From Nocardia sp. NBC_00403 (GTDB taxonomy: Bacteria; Actinomycetota; Actinomycetes; Mycobacteriales; Mycobacteriaceae): a stretch of DNA of 64,000 nucleotides. The DNA lies in the NCBI RefSeq assembly GCF_036046055.1, contig NZ_CP107939.1:5890001-5954000 (forward strand), written 5' to 3'. Under the pieces are notes generated by a model. That model did no database searches. It was not told where the DNA came from and was given only the letters and a program-made list of their open reading frames with translations. The position numbers and the translations under genes were made by a program. Below, piece by piece: positions 18,196 through 27,554 of this stretch. Position 1 is the first letter of the stretch; every line of letters starts with the position of its first letter.

Positions 18196-19459
18196 GCAGC
18201 CTCGAGCGACGCAAGGCCCGCATGGACCAACGCACACGCGAACGACTGCCTGTCCCGCCGAGCCTCGTCCGGACCGCCAACGATCGGCGCCTGTCGGCTG
18301 CTCGTCTGTTGAGCGCCGCCGCGGCTACCGAACCGGGAGCCGTGATCGACGGCACTAACGGGACATTGCGCAAAGCTGTTGTCCCCAAAGCAATTGGACG
18401 GATCGTCTGGGCCGAGGACATCGTCACCGGCAAGCGCCGCAACTTGTCCTACGAAGAGGAAGAAGCGTTCTGGGCGTTCGCCACCATCGAGGTTCTGCGC
18501 TTGACCGGCATCCGCTGCGAAGAGCTGCTCGAACTGTCGCACCACAGCATCACCGAATATCGGCTGCCCGGCACCGGTGAACTTGTTCCGTTGCTGCAGA
18601 TCGCACCGTCGAAGACCGACACCGAACGGATGCTATTGGTCAGCCCTGAGCTGGCCGATGTCCTCAGCGCCATCGTCCAGCGACTCCGCGGCTCAGACGG
18701 ATCGATCCCCTTGGTCGTCTCCTACGACATCAGGGAAAAGATCTGGAACCCGCCGATGCCGGTGCTATTCCAGCGCGGCGTCGGAAACGAGCGACGCGCG
18801 TTCACGGCCTGCGCAATCCGCAAGCTGCTGATTAAAGCGCCGCCACCTCGCTCACCGACGCCAACGGCGATCCGCTGATGTTCCAGGCCCACGACTTCCG
18901 AAGGATCTTCGTCACCGACGCCATCATGAACGGCCTGCCACCACACATCGCGCAGAGCATTTGCGGCCACAAGACCATCGACACCACCATGGGCTACAAG
19001 ACCGTCTACCCGGCCGAGACGATCGAGGCCCATCGAGCGTTCATCGCCCGCCGCCGCGCCACCCGGCCCAGCGAGGAATACCGCACACCCACCGACACCG
19101 AATGGGATGCGTTCCTGGCCCACTTCGAGAAACGCAAGGTGTCGGTCGGAACATGCGCCCGAGCATTCGCCACGCCCTGCGTCCATGAACACGCTTGCGT
19201 CAGATGCTCACTCCTCCGACCGGACCCCGCCCAACGGGCGCGGCTCGAAGAGATCCACGACAACCTCGAAGCCCGCATCATCGAAGCCAAACGCGAAGGA
19301 CGGCCCGGCGAAGTCGAAGGACTCCAAATCAGCTACAGCGGCGTCAAAGACAAGCTCGCGCAGATCGACTCCACCTCCGGCGCACTGCAGCAGCGACGGG
19401 GCTCGGATTGCCAACGTTCGGCTCCATCTCCGGAAGAAGCTCTGCCCCATGAACATTAA
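18196..19459 (+). pseudogene. tyrosine recombinase, N-terminally truncated and frameshifted
   Basis: Catalytic half of a large site-specific integrase. It runs from about LERRKARMDQRTRERLPVPP through the first active-site arginine region (LRLTGIRCEELLELSHHSI) and the conserved lysine area (LLQIAPSKTDTERMLLVSPE). At about 18840 the frame shifts by one, from KLLIKA to ATSLTDANGDPL. It continues with the HxxR box MFQAHDFRRIFVTDAIMNGL and the GHKTIDTTMGYKTVYP segment holding the nucleophile tyrosine. The tail has a Cys-rich module HEHACVRCSLLRPDPAQRAR and a coiled coil. The N-terminal SAM-like domain is absent. It is a relative of the recombinase at 40193-41531. Confidence 0.75.
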
Positions 19460-19746
19460 GTTCAGAGAAGCTTGTGTCAGATGCGCGCTCCTCCACCCCG
19501 ACCCGGACCAACGGCGACGGCTGATCGACATCCGCGACAACCTAATTGCCCGTATCGCCGAAGCCGAGCGCGAAGGCTGGCTCGGTGAGGTCGAGAGACT
19601 TCGCGTCAGCCTGGCCGGCGCCGAGGATAGGCTCGCCCAGATCGACCGGCGTTCCCACCGCGAAAAGTCATCGGTCTTGGCCTGCCTATCACCAGGAGCG
19701 GAGATCGCTGAGCCCCGAAATCACACTTACAGCTCGCCAGCTGTGA
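19449..19746 (+). pseudogene. second copy of a recombinase zinc-ribbon/coiled-coil tail
   Basis: Immediately after the recombinase the plus strand reads REACVRCALLHPDPDQRRRL, then [20 protein letters not shown] and GEVERLRVSLAGAEDRLAQI. This repeats the tail of the preceding gene (HACVRCSLLRPDPAQRARLE... EGLQISYSGVKDKLAQID) but is clearly diverged. It is the C-terminus of a different family member, without its catalytic domain. Confidence 0.65.
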
Positions 19747-19761
19747 CGTTACCGTGAGCGG

Positions 19762-20577
19762 ATGAGTGAGGAGTTGAAGCCGCAGGTGCTCTCGAACCGC
19801 TGGGCTGACGCCGTTGGTCCTGGCGGCCACGGTTCGCCTCGTGATCTCTGCAGATGCATCGAGCAGATCAGCACCAAGCCGCCGCGACCGACCCGCTTCC
19901 ATCGAGAACGCCAGGACACCACCGCACCAGGCTGGATCCGCCTTCTCGAGCTGGTTGAAGAGGCGGCCGCCGACGGACGGGAGGCCTTCAAGCCACTGGT
20001 CGAACTCACAGCGGAACAGCGGCGCCAGGTCGTCACGCTCCCGCCAACGATCACCAAACTCACCTCGGTGAAGCACCTCGTGCTGTACGGCAGCAACCTG
20101 GTGCGTATACCGCCTGAGATCGGCGCTATGCGGAGCCTTGAGGAGTTCACCCCGTACACCTCCTACCGCCTGCACTGGTTCCCGTACGAGATCACCCGGT
20201 GCCCCAATCTGCGGCGCAGCACGGTGAGCACTCGCGCCATCTACGGAAACTACAAGCGGCGGCCGCTGTTTCCGTCGTTGTCGGTCGCAGCGACCAGCAC
20301 GCAAGGCATTGACCTCGAAGACCTCGACCCCGGCGTATGGGGTGCCACCGCGATCCGTACATGCAGCGTCTGCGATCAGCACATCGAGGGCGTGAACCTC
20401 CGCCAGGCCTGGATCTCAATATGGACGTCAGGCGCTGACGTTCTGCCCTTGCTGGTCAACGCCTGCTCGACGACATGCATCGAGGCGCTGCCCGTGCCGG
20501 CCAAAGGCTACGTCCAGATGCCGCACTCTGGCGGACCAAGCGTCGAGCAGCCGCCAGCTGGCCGACAGCCTCGCTAA
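19762..20577 (+). CDS. leucine-rich repeat protein with CxxC pair
   Basis: 271 aa soluble protein. The centre has two or three LRR units: LPPTITKLTSVKHLVLYGSN, LVRIPPEIGAMRSLEEFTPY and HWFPYEITRCPNLRRS. The C-terminal part has a CSVC motif (RTCSVCDQHIEG), a WISIW strand and DVLPLLVNACSTTCIEALPV, an arrangement shared by a family of actinobacterial LRR proteins of unknown function. The N-terminal 45 residues look poorly conserved and may include a late frameshift. It sits between recombinase tails, so it may be passenger DNA. LRR folds bind proteins; the partner is unknown. Confidence 0.6.
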   Translation: MSEELKPQVLSNRWADAVGPGGHGSPRDLCRCIEQISTKPPRPTRFHRERQDTTAPGWIRLLELVEEAAADGREAFKPLVELTAEQRRQVVTLPPTITKLTSVKHLVLYGSNLVRIPPEIGAMRSLEEFTPYTSYRLHWFPYEITRCPNLRRSTVSTRAIYGNYKRRPLFPSLSVAATSTQGIDLEDLDPGVWGATAIRTCSVCDQHIEGVNLRQAWISIWTSGADVLPLLVNACSTTCIEALPVPAKGYVQMPHSGGPSVEQPPAGRQPR

Positions 20578-20612
20578 CGCGGTGCGGACCCAGAAGCAGC
20601 CCGTAGTTCAAA

Positions 20613-20801
20613 GAAGCCTGTGTCCGCTGCCCATTCCTGCGACTGGACCCCACCCAAAGCCCAGGGCTCGAACAAATGCAGCACAATGCCCGCGCCCGCC
20701 TCGACGAAGCCTGCCAGCACCAGTGGCTCGGCGAAGTCAGGCGATTGGACGATCCCGCCAGACCTTCGTGTCACGCGATGCCACAAATTGGCTTCAGCTG
20801 A
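20613..20801 (+). pseudogene. third copy of a recombinase zinc-ribbon tail
   Basis: The plus strand reads EACVRCPFLRLDPTQSPGLE, then QMQHNARARLDEACQHQWLG and EVRRLDD before degenerating to a stop at 20799. The (H/E)ACVRCxxLRxDPxQ module and the following helix match the recombinase tails at 19190-19380 and 19449-19660 and the minus-strand one at 40193-40450. Confidence 0.6.
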
Positions 20802-20950
20802 AGCGTGCGTTCTCAGGTCGCGCGCTTCTCGGCGGAAGCGCACGTTCGGCAACCGCGCGCCCGGCGGCATTTCAGTGCGTTCGGCAGTTGGGGCCATGGA
20901 GGCGGGGAGGGCGCGACATATGATCTGATCATTGCGCAGGAGGGAGCCCG

Positions 20951-21334
20951 ATGGAGAGCCCGATCGAGGTGGTGCGCAGGTTCTGCGCGGCGTGGTCCGA
21001 CGACGCCGGGGTCAGCGAGCTGGCCGCATTCCTCACAGACGACGCCGTCTACCACAACATCCCGATGGCACCGGTCACCGGCAGGGAAGCGATCGCCGAC
21101 AACATCGCCTCGTTCATCCGCCCTGGCCCGCCAGGCATCATGGGCATCGACTTCCGCATCATCAACATCGCAGCCAATGGTCCGGTCGTGATGACCGAGC
21201 GGGTGGACGTCTTCACGATCCCCGACAGGTCCTTCGAGCTCCAGGTCATGGGGACCTTCGAGGTCAGGGACGGCAGGATCAGCGCCTGGCGGGACTATTT
21301 CGACCTGAACCAGTTCACCAGCCGGATGGGATGA
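20951..21334 (+). CDS. limonene-1,2-epoxide hydrolase-like protein
   Basis: 127 aa, start ATG 20951 with AGGAGG upstream. It has the small cone-shaped LEH/SnoaL-like fold. The five catalytic residues known for limonene-1,2-epoxide hydrolase are recognisable: Y34 and N36 in YHNIPMAP, R84 and D86 in TERVDVF, and D115 in WRDYFDL. These enzymes open epoxides with an Asp-activated water and are common as EphG-type proteins in mycobacteria. It stands alone between a recombinase remnant and a gap. The substrate cannot be predicted. Confidence 0.85.
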   Translation: MESPIEVVRRFCAAWSDDAGVSELAAFLTDDAVYHNIPMAPVTGREAIADNIASFIRPGPPGIMGIDFRIINIAANGPVVMTERVDVFTIPDRSFELQVMGTFEVRDGRISAWRDYFDLNQFTSRMG

Positions 21335-21762
21335 CTCCGGTTAACTGCCCGAACTTCGTTGGATTTCGGCGATTACTACCGAGACCCCGAAGTACCACGC
21401 GTAGCAGAGGATTACTACGGACAAGCGTCCCGTATTCGGCATAGCCGTGCGTTCATTTCGGCCACCTCGGTCGAAACCTCGTAGCTTCGACACATTGCAT
21501 CGACATCCACCGGTGTGACTCGCAGCGGTATGTGGCTGGTGCATCGGTCGATACAACATCCGCACGTCGGCATTATGGTGCGGCAGGACTACGGTGCCTG
21601 GGCGGTCCGGACCTACATCGCAAGCGAGCTACCGGGGTGTGGCCGGCCCCGCAGCTGCGTTCATCGGAGTCGAGGCGTAACGACTATTCACCTCGAGTCG
21701 CGGCCCGCCAAGCGGGCGGGCACGCTCGCCCGCGGGCTTGTTCGGAACGTCGGTTTGGCTGC
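21335..21762. other. gap without recognised gene
   Basis: Short frames on both strands (for example a 74-codon minus-strand frame at 21341-21565 ending in a hydrophobic stretch) have no clear start signals or family features. Confidence 0.4.
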
Positions 21763-22269
21763 TCAGCGGTTCGTGGACAAGGGCATTCGATCCGGATACC
21801 GGTTACGCATCGCTGTGCTGGCGGCGGGTCCGGCGGCGAAGACGTAGGCGTTGCTGTCATCGAGACGGCGGCCGGTTTTCGCATCGATGACCACCGGCTC
21901 CACCTCGTTGCCGGTATCGGCGTCGATCAGGATCATGCTGCGTTCCTCCGGTGCCAGGCGGGTATTGCCCCACGCGGCCAGGGCTACCAGCACCGGGCGC
22001 AGCGAACGCCCGAGATCGGTCAGCACGTACTCGTGGCGTACCGGATTGGTCTGGTACGGGCGGCGCTCCAGCAAACCGTCCGCCAGCAATGCCTTCAATC
22101 GACTGGTCAGCATGCTCGAGGAGATACCCAGATTCTCCTGGAACTGATCGAACCGGGTGTAGCCGTCGAAGGCGTCGTGCAGGATCAGCAAGGTCCACCA
22201 TTCGCCCACTTGTTCGATCGCGGTCGACAGCGGGCATTCCTTATCTTCGGCTCTGATGCGACCGCCCAA
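21763..22269 (-). CDS. HxlR-family transcriptional regulator
   Basis: 168 aa from TTG 22269, preceded by GGAGAGG. HxlR signature: an early Cys in DKECPLSTAIEQVGEWWTLL, then the winged helix ENLGISSSMLTSRLKALLAD and the wing LERRPYQTNPVRHEYVLTDL. The C-terminal extension of about 60 residues is longer than average. An ATG at 22275 is out of frame with the domain by one base, so the start is uncertain. It is transcribed divergently from a short-chain dehydrogenase gene, with an inverted repeat between them, the standard layout for redox or electrophile-sensing HxlR proteins. Confidence 0.8.
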   Translation of the reverse strand: MGGRIRAEDKECPLSTAIEQVGEWWTLLILHDAFDGYTRFDQFQENLGISSSMLTSRLKALLADGLLERRPYQTNPVRHEYVLTDLGRSLRPVLVALAAWGNTRLAPEERSMILIDADTGNEVEPVVIDAKTGRRLDDSNAYVFAAGPAASTAMRNRYPDRMPLSTNR

Positions 22270-22290
22270 GATGTGACATCCTCTCCAGTT

Positions 22291-22329
22291 CCTGCTAAAT
22301 TCAAAGTTAGTTACTTCTATTTTAGCAGG
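22291..22329. promoter_or_regulatory. inverted repeat, likely HxlR operator
   Basis: CCTGCTAAA (22291-22299) and TTTAGCAGG (22321-22329) are perfect 9-bp arms. The AT-rich interior contains a second dyad AAGT-TAGTT-ACTT. It lies in the middle of the divergent promoter region of the HxlR and SDR genes. Confidence 0.6.
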
Positions 22330-22378
22330 TACTGAAGCGTGGGTCTCCCAGATGCTCGCATGTGAAAGGACAGTGCCA

Positions 22379-23165
22379 ATGACCCTGCCTATCAGCGATT
22401 CCCTCCAGGGCAGACGTGCGCTGGTGTCCGGGGGCACCAAGGGTATCGGTGCCGCGATCGCGACACGCTTACATCTGCGGGGGCGACCGTGCTCGTGACA
22501 GCACGTAGCCGGCCCGCCGATATCGCGGAGGAGGCGTTCATCGCCGCCGATCTGAGCACCGCCGACGGTGTCAGAGCCGTTGTCGCCGAAACGAATTCAC
22601 GTGTTGCGGGCCTCGATATTCTCGTCAATACACTGTGGGTGGATCCGAGGCTCCCGCCGGTGGATTCGCCGCCCTGAACGAAGACGATTGGGCTCGGGAG
22701 TTGAACACCAACCTGATGGCCGCTGTCCGGCTGGACCGCGGCCTGCTGCCGGGCATGATCGACGCGGGCGAGGGTGTCATCGTGCACGTCACCTCGATTC
22801 AACGGCGGATGCCGCTGTGGAACGGCACTCTCGCCTACGCCGCCGCCAAGGCCGCGCTCACCACCTACAGCAAAGGGTTGGCCAACGAGGTCGCCCCACA
22901 TGGTGTCCGTGTCACCGCAGTCTCACCCGGATTCACCCAAACCGCCGCAGCTGACAACCTTATCGCCCGCATCGCGGCCGAGGCCGACATCAGCACCGAC
23001 GACGCTCTCACCAGACTGATGGACTCCCTCGGCGGAATCCCCTTGGGCAGACCCAACTTTCCCGAGGAGGTCGCCGAACTCGTCGCCTTCCTCGCTTCGG
23101 ACCGCGCCCGCAGCATCGTCGGCGCGGAATACGTCATCGACGGTGGCACCACCCCCACCGTCTGA
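22379..23165 (+). pseudogene. short-chain dehydrogenase/reductase, two frameshifts
   Basis: From ATG 22379 it reads the classical SDR start LQGRRALVSGGTKGIGAAIA (TGxxxGxG-type cofactor site). A shift near 22465 leads to [20 protein letters not shown] and LDILVN, and another near 22635 to [20 protein letters not shown]. The catalytic region then follows intact ([11 protein letters not shown] serine, AYAAAKAAL YxxxK motif) through the usual ending [12 protein letters not shown]. All SDR landmarks are present, so this may be an active gene with two base errors. As given, it cannot be translated whole. It is the presumed target of the HxlR regulator, followed closely by an NTF2-like gene. Confidence 0.75.
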
Positions 23166-23188
23166 ACCAATACAGGACAGGAACCACC

Positions 23189-23548
23189 ATGGCGTCGACA
23201 TCCACCCGACCTATCGCCCTGACCGCACTGCCTGCGGTGATCAACCGCTATCTGAGCGCACACCGCGCTCACGACGCCGCTACCGCGATCACCACATTCG
23301 CCGACAGCGCGACAGTCCTCGACGACGGCCACCGCCACGACGGCCGCATAGCGATCCAACGGTGGCTGGACCACTCTGCTACCGAGTACACCTACACGAT
23401 CGAACCCATCGACACCGAGATCGCAGACCCCAAGCACTATGTGGTGACCCAACATCTGGAAGGTGACTTCCCCGGAGGAACCGTGAACCTCCGCTACCAA
23501 TTCACCCTCGACGCAGACCTCATCCAGGCACTGACCATCGAGCCGTAG
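23189..23548 (+). CDS. NTF2/SnoaL-like fold protein
   Basis: 119 aa, 23 bases after the SDR stop with AGGAACC upstream of the ATG. It has the NTF2-like alpha+beta barrel pattern: a first helix with INRYLSAHRAHDAATAITTF, the strand ADSATVLDDG, then HRHDGRIAIQRWLDHSATEY and YVVTQHLEGDFPGGTVNLRY. Proteins of this type are small ligand binders or isomerase/hydrolase-like enzymes, often encoded next to SDRs. It is probably co-transcribed with the SDR under HxlR control. Confidence 0.75.
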   Translation: MASTSTRPIALTALPAVINRYLSAHRAHDAATAITTFADSATVLDDGHRHDGRIAIQRWLDHSATEYTYTIEPIDTEIADPKHYVVTQHLEGDFPGGTVNLRYQFTLDADLIQALTIEP

Positions 23549-23733
23549 CGGCCACGTGCAGATCCCATCAACGCAGCGCGCTTCGATTCACGAACGGCAC
23601 GAACTACACCGTAGTGTCGATTACCGCAGAGTTGTTCGGTCTCCGCGATCGTCGAGTGGCCCTTCGTCGGACACACAACTGGCGAAAATACCCGCTGCGG
23701 GCCGTGCGCCAAAATCCTCAACTCGGCATTACC

Positions 23734-23764
23734 GGGAGTGTCTGATTAACTTTCAGACACTCCC
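23734..23764. terminator. strong hairpin between convergent genes
   Basis: Perfect 12-bp stem: GGGAGTGTCTGA (23734-23745) with TCAGACACTCCC (23753-23764) and a 7-base loop. It lies between the NTF2-like gene and the convergent LuxR gene. There is no T-tract, as is common in GC-rich actinomycetes. Confidence 0.7.
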
Positions 23765-23806
23765 CGCGGAAGGGTTCAAGGCGGCCATGAGTGTGGTCGC
23801 GTCCCT

Positions 23807-24928
23807 TCAGGCGCTTGCCGCACCGTCGAGGACTCGCAGCGTCACGCGGGCGGCGAGAGGTTCGTAGTGGTCGGTGAAGAGCTTTGCCACGAGTTCACCG
23901 CGACTGGTGACGCCGACCTTGTCGAAGATGGCTTTCACATGGTCGCGGACGGTGTGCGCGGAAAGGCTGAGCTCGGCGGCGATTTCGCCGGTGGAGCGGC
24001 CGCGCGCAATCAGTTCGGTGACCTCGAGTTCGCGGCGGGTCAGTTCGTAGGCGGCGACCACCAGGGACATGACCTCCGAGGGGGTGGCCACATCGATGAC
24101 CAGCGCGGTCATTCCGGCGTTCCCGTCGGCATCACGCAGGCATGAGGCGTGGCAGGTCAACCAGCGGCCTGTCGTGGTTCGGATGCGGATCCGGGCGCTC
24201 TCGCCGGTCAATCGAGCCCGGCCCGCGGTACTGAGAATCCAGACCGGTAGCGGCAATTCGATGCCTGCGGCCGTCGCCGCCGACGGTCCCGGCGGCATCT
24301 CGGCGAGCAGGTGGCGGGCTTCGTCGTTGATCGAGACCAGACCACCCGTCGCGTCGAACAGCAGCATGCCAGGAGCGTTGTCGCGGTGCGTCGCAGCCGG
24401 TGTCGAGGGCTGTGCGAAGCTGCGCAGCCGCCGGGCCATCGGGGCGGACAGAGTGTGCACCAACGCAATGTCAGCAGCTCGGAACGGCTTTCGCCCGCGC
24501 TCCCGGAACAGGCTCAGCTGCCCCCACGGCTGTCTGTCGACGCGCAGCACCGCGCGCAGTTCGTCCTCGAAGCCACGTGGGCACATGAAACTCCGGTAAA
24601 GCGGGCTCAGCGTGGGGCGATCGCCGGTCACCTCCCGCAACCCGGCGACCGGTACCGGGGCTCGCGCCAGATCGCGGAAGAGATTCACGTGTTCGGCGAA
24701 GAATTCGGATTCCCAGTAAGTTCCGCAACCACCCTCGTGCAGATTCTCGACCCGCACCGGCGCGGTGGTGAGCCCGTTGATCGGATCGGTTGCCACCCAT
24801 ACCGCGGCATCGAACGGCGCGATCCGGCGTAGCCGAGCCGAGGTCTGCGCGAAAAGCGCACGGGCGTCGGGAGCAGTGGCGATACCCGACAGCATTGCGC
24901 CGACCGCGTGCGGTGTCGGAGTGCTCAT
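23807..24928 (-). CDS. LuxR-family regulator with sensory N-terminus
   Basis: 373 aa from ATG 24928; another in-frame ATG lies at 24937. The N-terminal 180 residues look GAF-like (FDAAVWVATDPINGLTTAPV, then ELRAVLRVDRQPWGQLSLFR) and a PAS-like segment follows (GMLLFDATGGLVSINDEARH). The C-terminus is a clear LuxR helix-turn-helix at 296-350 (LTRRELEVTELIARGRSTGE, LSAHTVRDHVKAIFDKVGVT). Such proteins sense small molecules or redox state. It diverges from the FAD/NAD(P) protein gene, its likely target. Confidence 0.85.
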   Translation of the reverse strand: MSTPTPHAVGAMLSGIATAPDARALFAQTSARLRRIAPFDAAVWVATDPINGLTTAPVRVENLHEGGCGTYWESEFFAEHVNLFRDLARAPVPVAGLREVTGDRPTLSPLYRSFMCPRGFEDELRAVLRVDRQPWGQLSLFRERGRKPFRAADIALVHTLSAPMARRLRSFAQPSTPAATHRDNAPGMLLFDATGGLVSINDEARHLLAEMPPGPSAATAAGIELPLPVWILSTAGRARLTGESARIRIRTTTGRWLTCHASCLRDADGNAGMTALVIDVATPSEVMSLVVAAYELTRRELEVTELIARGRSTGEIAAELSLSAHTVRDHVKAIFDKVGVTSRGELVAKLFTDHYEPLAARVTLRVLDGAASA

Positions 24929-25100
24929 GCTCGTCATCCTGCTGCCGCCCGCACGCAATCGCCATCCCGCATATGAGGGGGAAGCCGAAGGACGGCAGGG
25001 AAATTCCCGCAATCGCGGGATATCGCGCACGCCGCCGCCGGATGACGCTGATCCACATCGCCCCGGAGCCGGGGCAGGTACCAGCCAAGGGAGATTAAAC

Positions 25101-26555
25101 ATGCGCATCGGCATCATCGGCGCCGGCGCGGCCGCGGTCGGCCTGCTCGACGCACTCGCCGGAATGGATTCGACGCCCGGCAGCATTACCGTGTTCGATG
25201 GTTCGTCCTCGGTGTGGCGGGGCCGCCCGTACCAGCCGGACCTGGAGGCGGTGCGGGTGAACGCCCCGCCTGCTCTGATGTCGGTGCGAGCAGGCGACCG
25301 GAGCCATTATGAGCGCTGGTTGGATGGCCGCGGCGATACGGCGTGCTACCTCGACGAGGGTCTTGGGCAGCCACTTGTCCCGCGTGGCGTGTACGGCGAG
25401 TATCTCGAGCAGAGCGCGCGGACCGCGATCACGCGGCTGCGGCGCAGCGGGTGGCAGGTGAGCGTGGTGAATGCCCGCGTCACCGGATTTGCCGTGGCCG
25501 GCGGCTGTGCGCTGTACACCGACGGCAGCACCCATGCGGTCGATCGCGCCGTCCTATGCGTCGGAAGTGGGCAACCCCATGACCATTACGGACTGACCGG
25601 CGCGCCCGGATACACCAATGAGCCGTATCCGCTGGCCCGAACATTGACCGGCGTCCGGCCCGACGCCCACGTCGCGGTCATCGGCAGCGGCCTGACCGCG
25701 GTCGACATCGCCGCCGCCCTGACCACGAACGGCCACACCGGTCCGATCAGCCTGCTGTCCCGCAGCGGCGTCCTGCCCTTCGTCCAGCAGCGCCCGATTC
25801 CGCTGGAGCCGAAACACCTCACCCCCGCCAACGCGCTACCGCTGGCCGAACATGGCACCGTCACCATCACCCAGCTGGTCGAGCTCATGCGCGCCGAACT
25901 TGCCGACCTCGGCCAGGATTTCGACTCCCTCGCCGCCGAAATCCTGGAAACCGACACCGAGCAGCCGCTTTCCCGGCTGCGCCGCCAATTGGCCGCGATC
26001 GACTCCCCGCACCAGGGCCGTCGTTTGCTGGCCATGGCGATCCGCACCATCGGCCCGATTCTGTGGCCGGTGCTCACGGATGAGGACAGAACCCTGCTTC
26101 GTACCGCGCATTTCCGCAGCATCAGCAGCCTGAGCTCCCCGATGGTCCCGCACAACGCGAGAATCATGCTGCGCCTGCTGGATTCGGGACAGCTCCGTCT
26201 CCGCTCCAGGGTCACCAAGATCGAGGCGCGCCCGGGCGGCGGCTTCACGGTGTTCGACGATGCCGAGTGGACCGCCGACACCGTGTTCAACGCCGTCAAC
26301 CCACCTGCCTACACCACGCCGCTGGAAACCGAACCGTTGGTCAGCGCCCTACTCGCCTGCGGCGCGGCCGAACTGGCGCCCACCGGCGGCCTACGCGCCG
26401 AACCGGGCACCCGCCGACTCCTCGTCGCCGACCGACCCGACCCGACCTGGCACATCCTCGGCAACCTGGCCACCGATTCGATGTTCATCGCCACCAATCC
26501 CCCCGGCCTGGCCGCCGAAGCCGCCTCGCTCGCCCAACACCTGGCCGACGGATAA
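25101..26555 (+). CDS. FAD/NAD(P)-binding protein
   Basis: 484 aa, start ATG 25101 with AAGGGAGA. It has the N-terminal Rossmann motif IGIIGAGAAAVG and a second nucleotide motif VAVIGSGLTAVDIAAAL near the middle, the two-dinucleotide pattern of the FAD-NAD(P)-binding family (PF13454 type). The first third includes the FAD-linked signature RVNAPPALMSVRAGDRSHYE. Members include oxidoreductases and monooxygenase-like proteins of unsettled activity. It is divergent from a LuxR regulator with a 172-base intergenic region. Confidence 0.75.
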   Translation: MRIGIIGAGAAAVGLLDALAGMDSTPGSITVFDGSSSVWRGRPYQPDLEAVRVNAPPALMSVRAGDRSHYERWLDGRGDTACYLDEGLGQPLVPRGVYGEYLEQSARTAITRLRRSGWQVSVVNARVTGFAVAGGCALYTDGSTHAVDRAVLCVGSGQPHDHYGLTGAPGYTNEPYPLARTLTGVRPDAHVAVIGSGLTAVDIAAALTTNGHTGPISLLSRSGVLPFVQQRPIPLEPKHLTPANALPLAEHGTVTITQLVELMRAELADLGQDFDSLAAEILETDTEQPLSRLRRQLAAIDSPHQGRRLLAMAIRTIGPILWPVLTDEDRTLLRTAHFRSISSLSSPMVPHNARIMLRLLDSGQLRLRSRVTKIEARPGGGFTVFDDAEWTADTVFNAVNPPAYTTPLETEPLVSALLACGAAELAPTGGLRAEPGTRRLLVADRPDPTWHILGNLATDSMFIATNPPGLAAEAASLAQHLADG

Positions 26556-26695
26556 CCCCCAAGCGGCTCCGAGCTCGCCCGCCTCGTCACGAGAACTGGG
26601 CGGTGCGCGCTCGAGATCGCTTGGGCCGGTGAGCCAGTCGGTGCCGGGCGATGCCAACACCATGCGTCTGTCGGATCAACGGACGGGATCGTCGG
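26556..26695. other. intergenic, nothing recognised
   Basis: Short stretch between the FAD protein and the convergent bacteriocin-type remnant. No hairpin or gene was seen. Confidence 0.3.
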
Positions 26696-27330
26696 TCATC
26701 CCCTGCGAGCAAGCTCGGACTCGTAATGCCTGGTGAGCAGGTCATAGATCACAAACTCTTGCCGATTCGTCGCCGCCCGCAGGATCCGGTTGATCTGCAT
26801 GTGCACGATGCTTGCCGCCCAACTATGCAGGAGTTCTGCGTCCACGGTGTCCGGTAGCCGGATCCGGACGGCCCGCAACGCCGCGCTTCGCGCCGTGAAC
26901 GCCGCCAGCGGGCCTGCCGGGTCGTGCATTGCCCGCTCCAATCCGGCGCGCTCGACACGGTAGCGCTTGCCCAGCTGCCGACGCAGTGGCGTGTCGACCC
27001 GGAATCGTCGCGCGAACCTGGCTCGGGGCTGTCGGCGAAGAACACACGTTCGGCGAGCACCAGACCGTGCGCGCCGCCGTAGCGTTCCACCTCTCGCTCG
27101 TAGGTGTCGACCTGCAAGCGCCAGATCAGCCCGTCCTGTAGACGCGCATCGCAGCACGCGGTCAATGCGGGTAGCACTTCACCGAGTAGCTCCGCACCAT
27201 CGCCATGCAGGCGGAGGCGAAGATGCCAGTCCGGATCGCTGTACCGGACGAAGAACCATTCGTCGACCACGCCCGCGGCGAGCACGTCGGAGACAATCGG
27301 CCGCACGATGGAGCGCAGCCGGAAACACAC
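26696..27330 (-). pseudogene. thiopeptide/lantibiotic dehydratase C-terminal-type protein, broken
   Basis: The minus strand encodes DEWFFVRYSDPDWHLRLRLH, then LIWRLQVDTYEREVERYGGA and LVLAERVFFADSPEPG. After a shift near 27010 it continues KRYRVERAGLERAM and LPDTVDAELLHSWAASIVHM, then QINRILRAATNRQEFVIYDL. These are the landmarks of the SpaB C-terminal / thiopeptide-type bacteriocin biosynthesis domain: FVRYSDPxxHLRLR, YEREVxRYGG, and the final xSxxHMxxNR. In RiPP pathways this domain performs dehydratase elimination or pyridine-ring formation. The 5' end is missing and no precursor peptide, cyclase or transporter lies nearby, so it is an orphan remnant. Confidence 0.7.
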
Positions 27331-27554
27331 AGCTCAGGAGGCATGTTCTCCGGGCTGCTACGCCGCACAGACGCCCGAATCGGCGTATAGGCTCTTTACA
27401 GGCCGACCTCACCAGAAACTCTATGGCTGGATCGCTCTCGTTGAGTTCGACGCTTACTCCTCGCTGCGACGCGGGTGCTGGCAGGCTCGATGTTGCGGCT
27501 ATCGCCCAACTGCGCTGCACCGACTCGCCCAGCGATAACAACCGGAGGTCGATG

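Noticed and set aside
18196..20801. LRR protein plus recombinases as a defence island
   Set aside because: No nuclease, ATPase or NTPase partner; the LRR gene type is a common orphan in actinobacteria and the recombinases are broken.
7048..21351. Shared 12-mer GTTAACTGCCCG at 7048 and 21340 as a recombinase attachment core
   Set aside because: A 12-base match is expected many times by chance in 64 kb; the flanks do not match.
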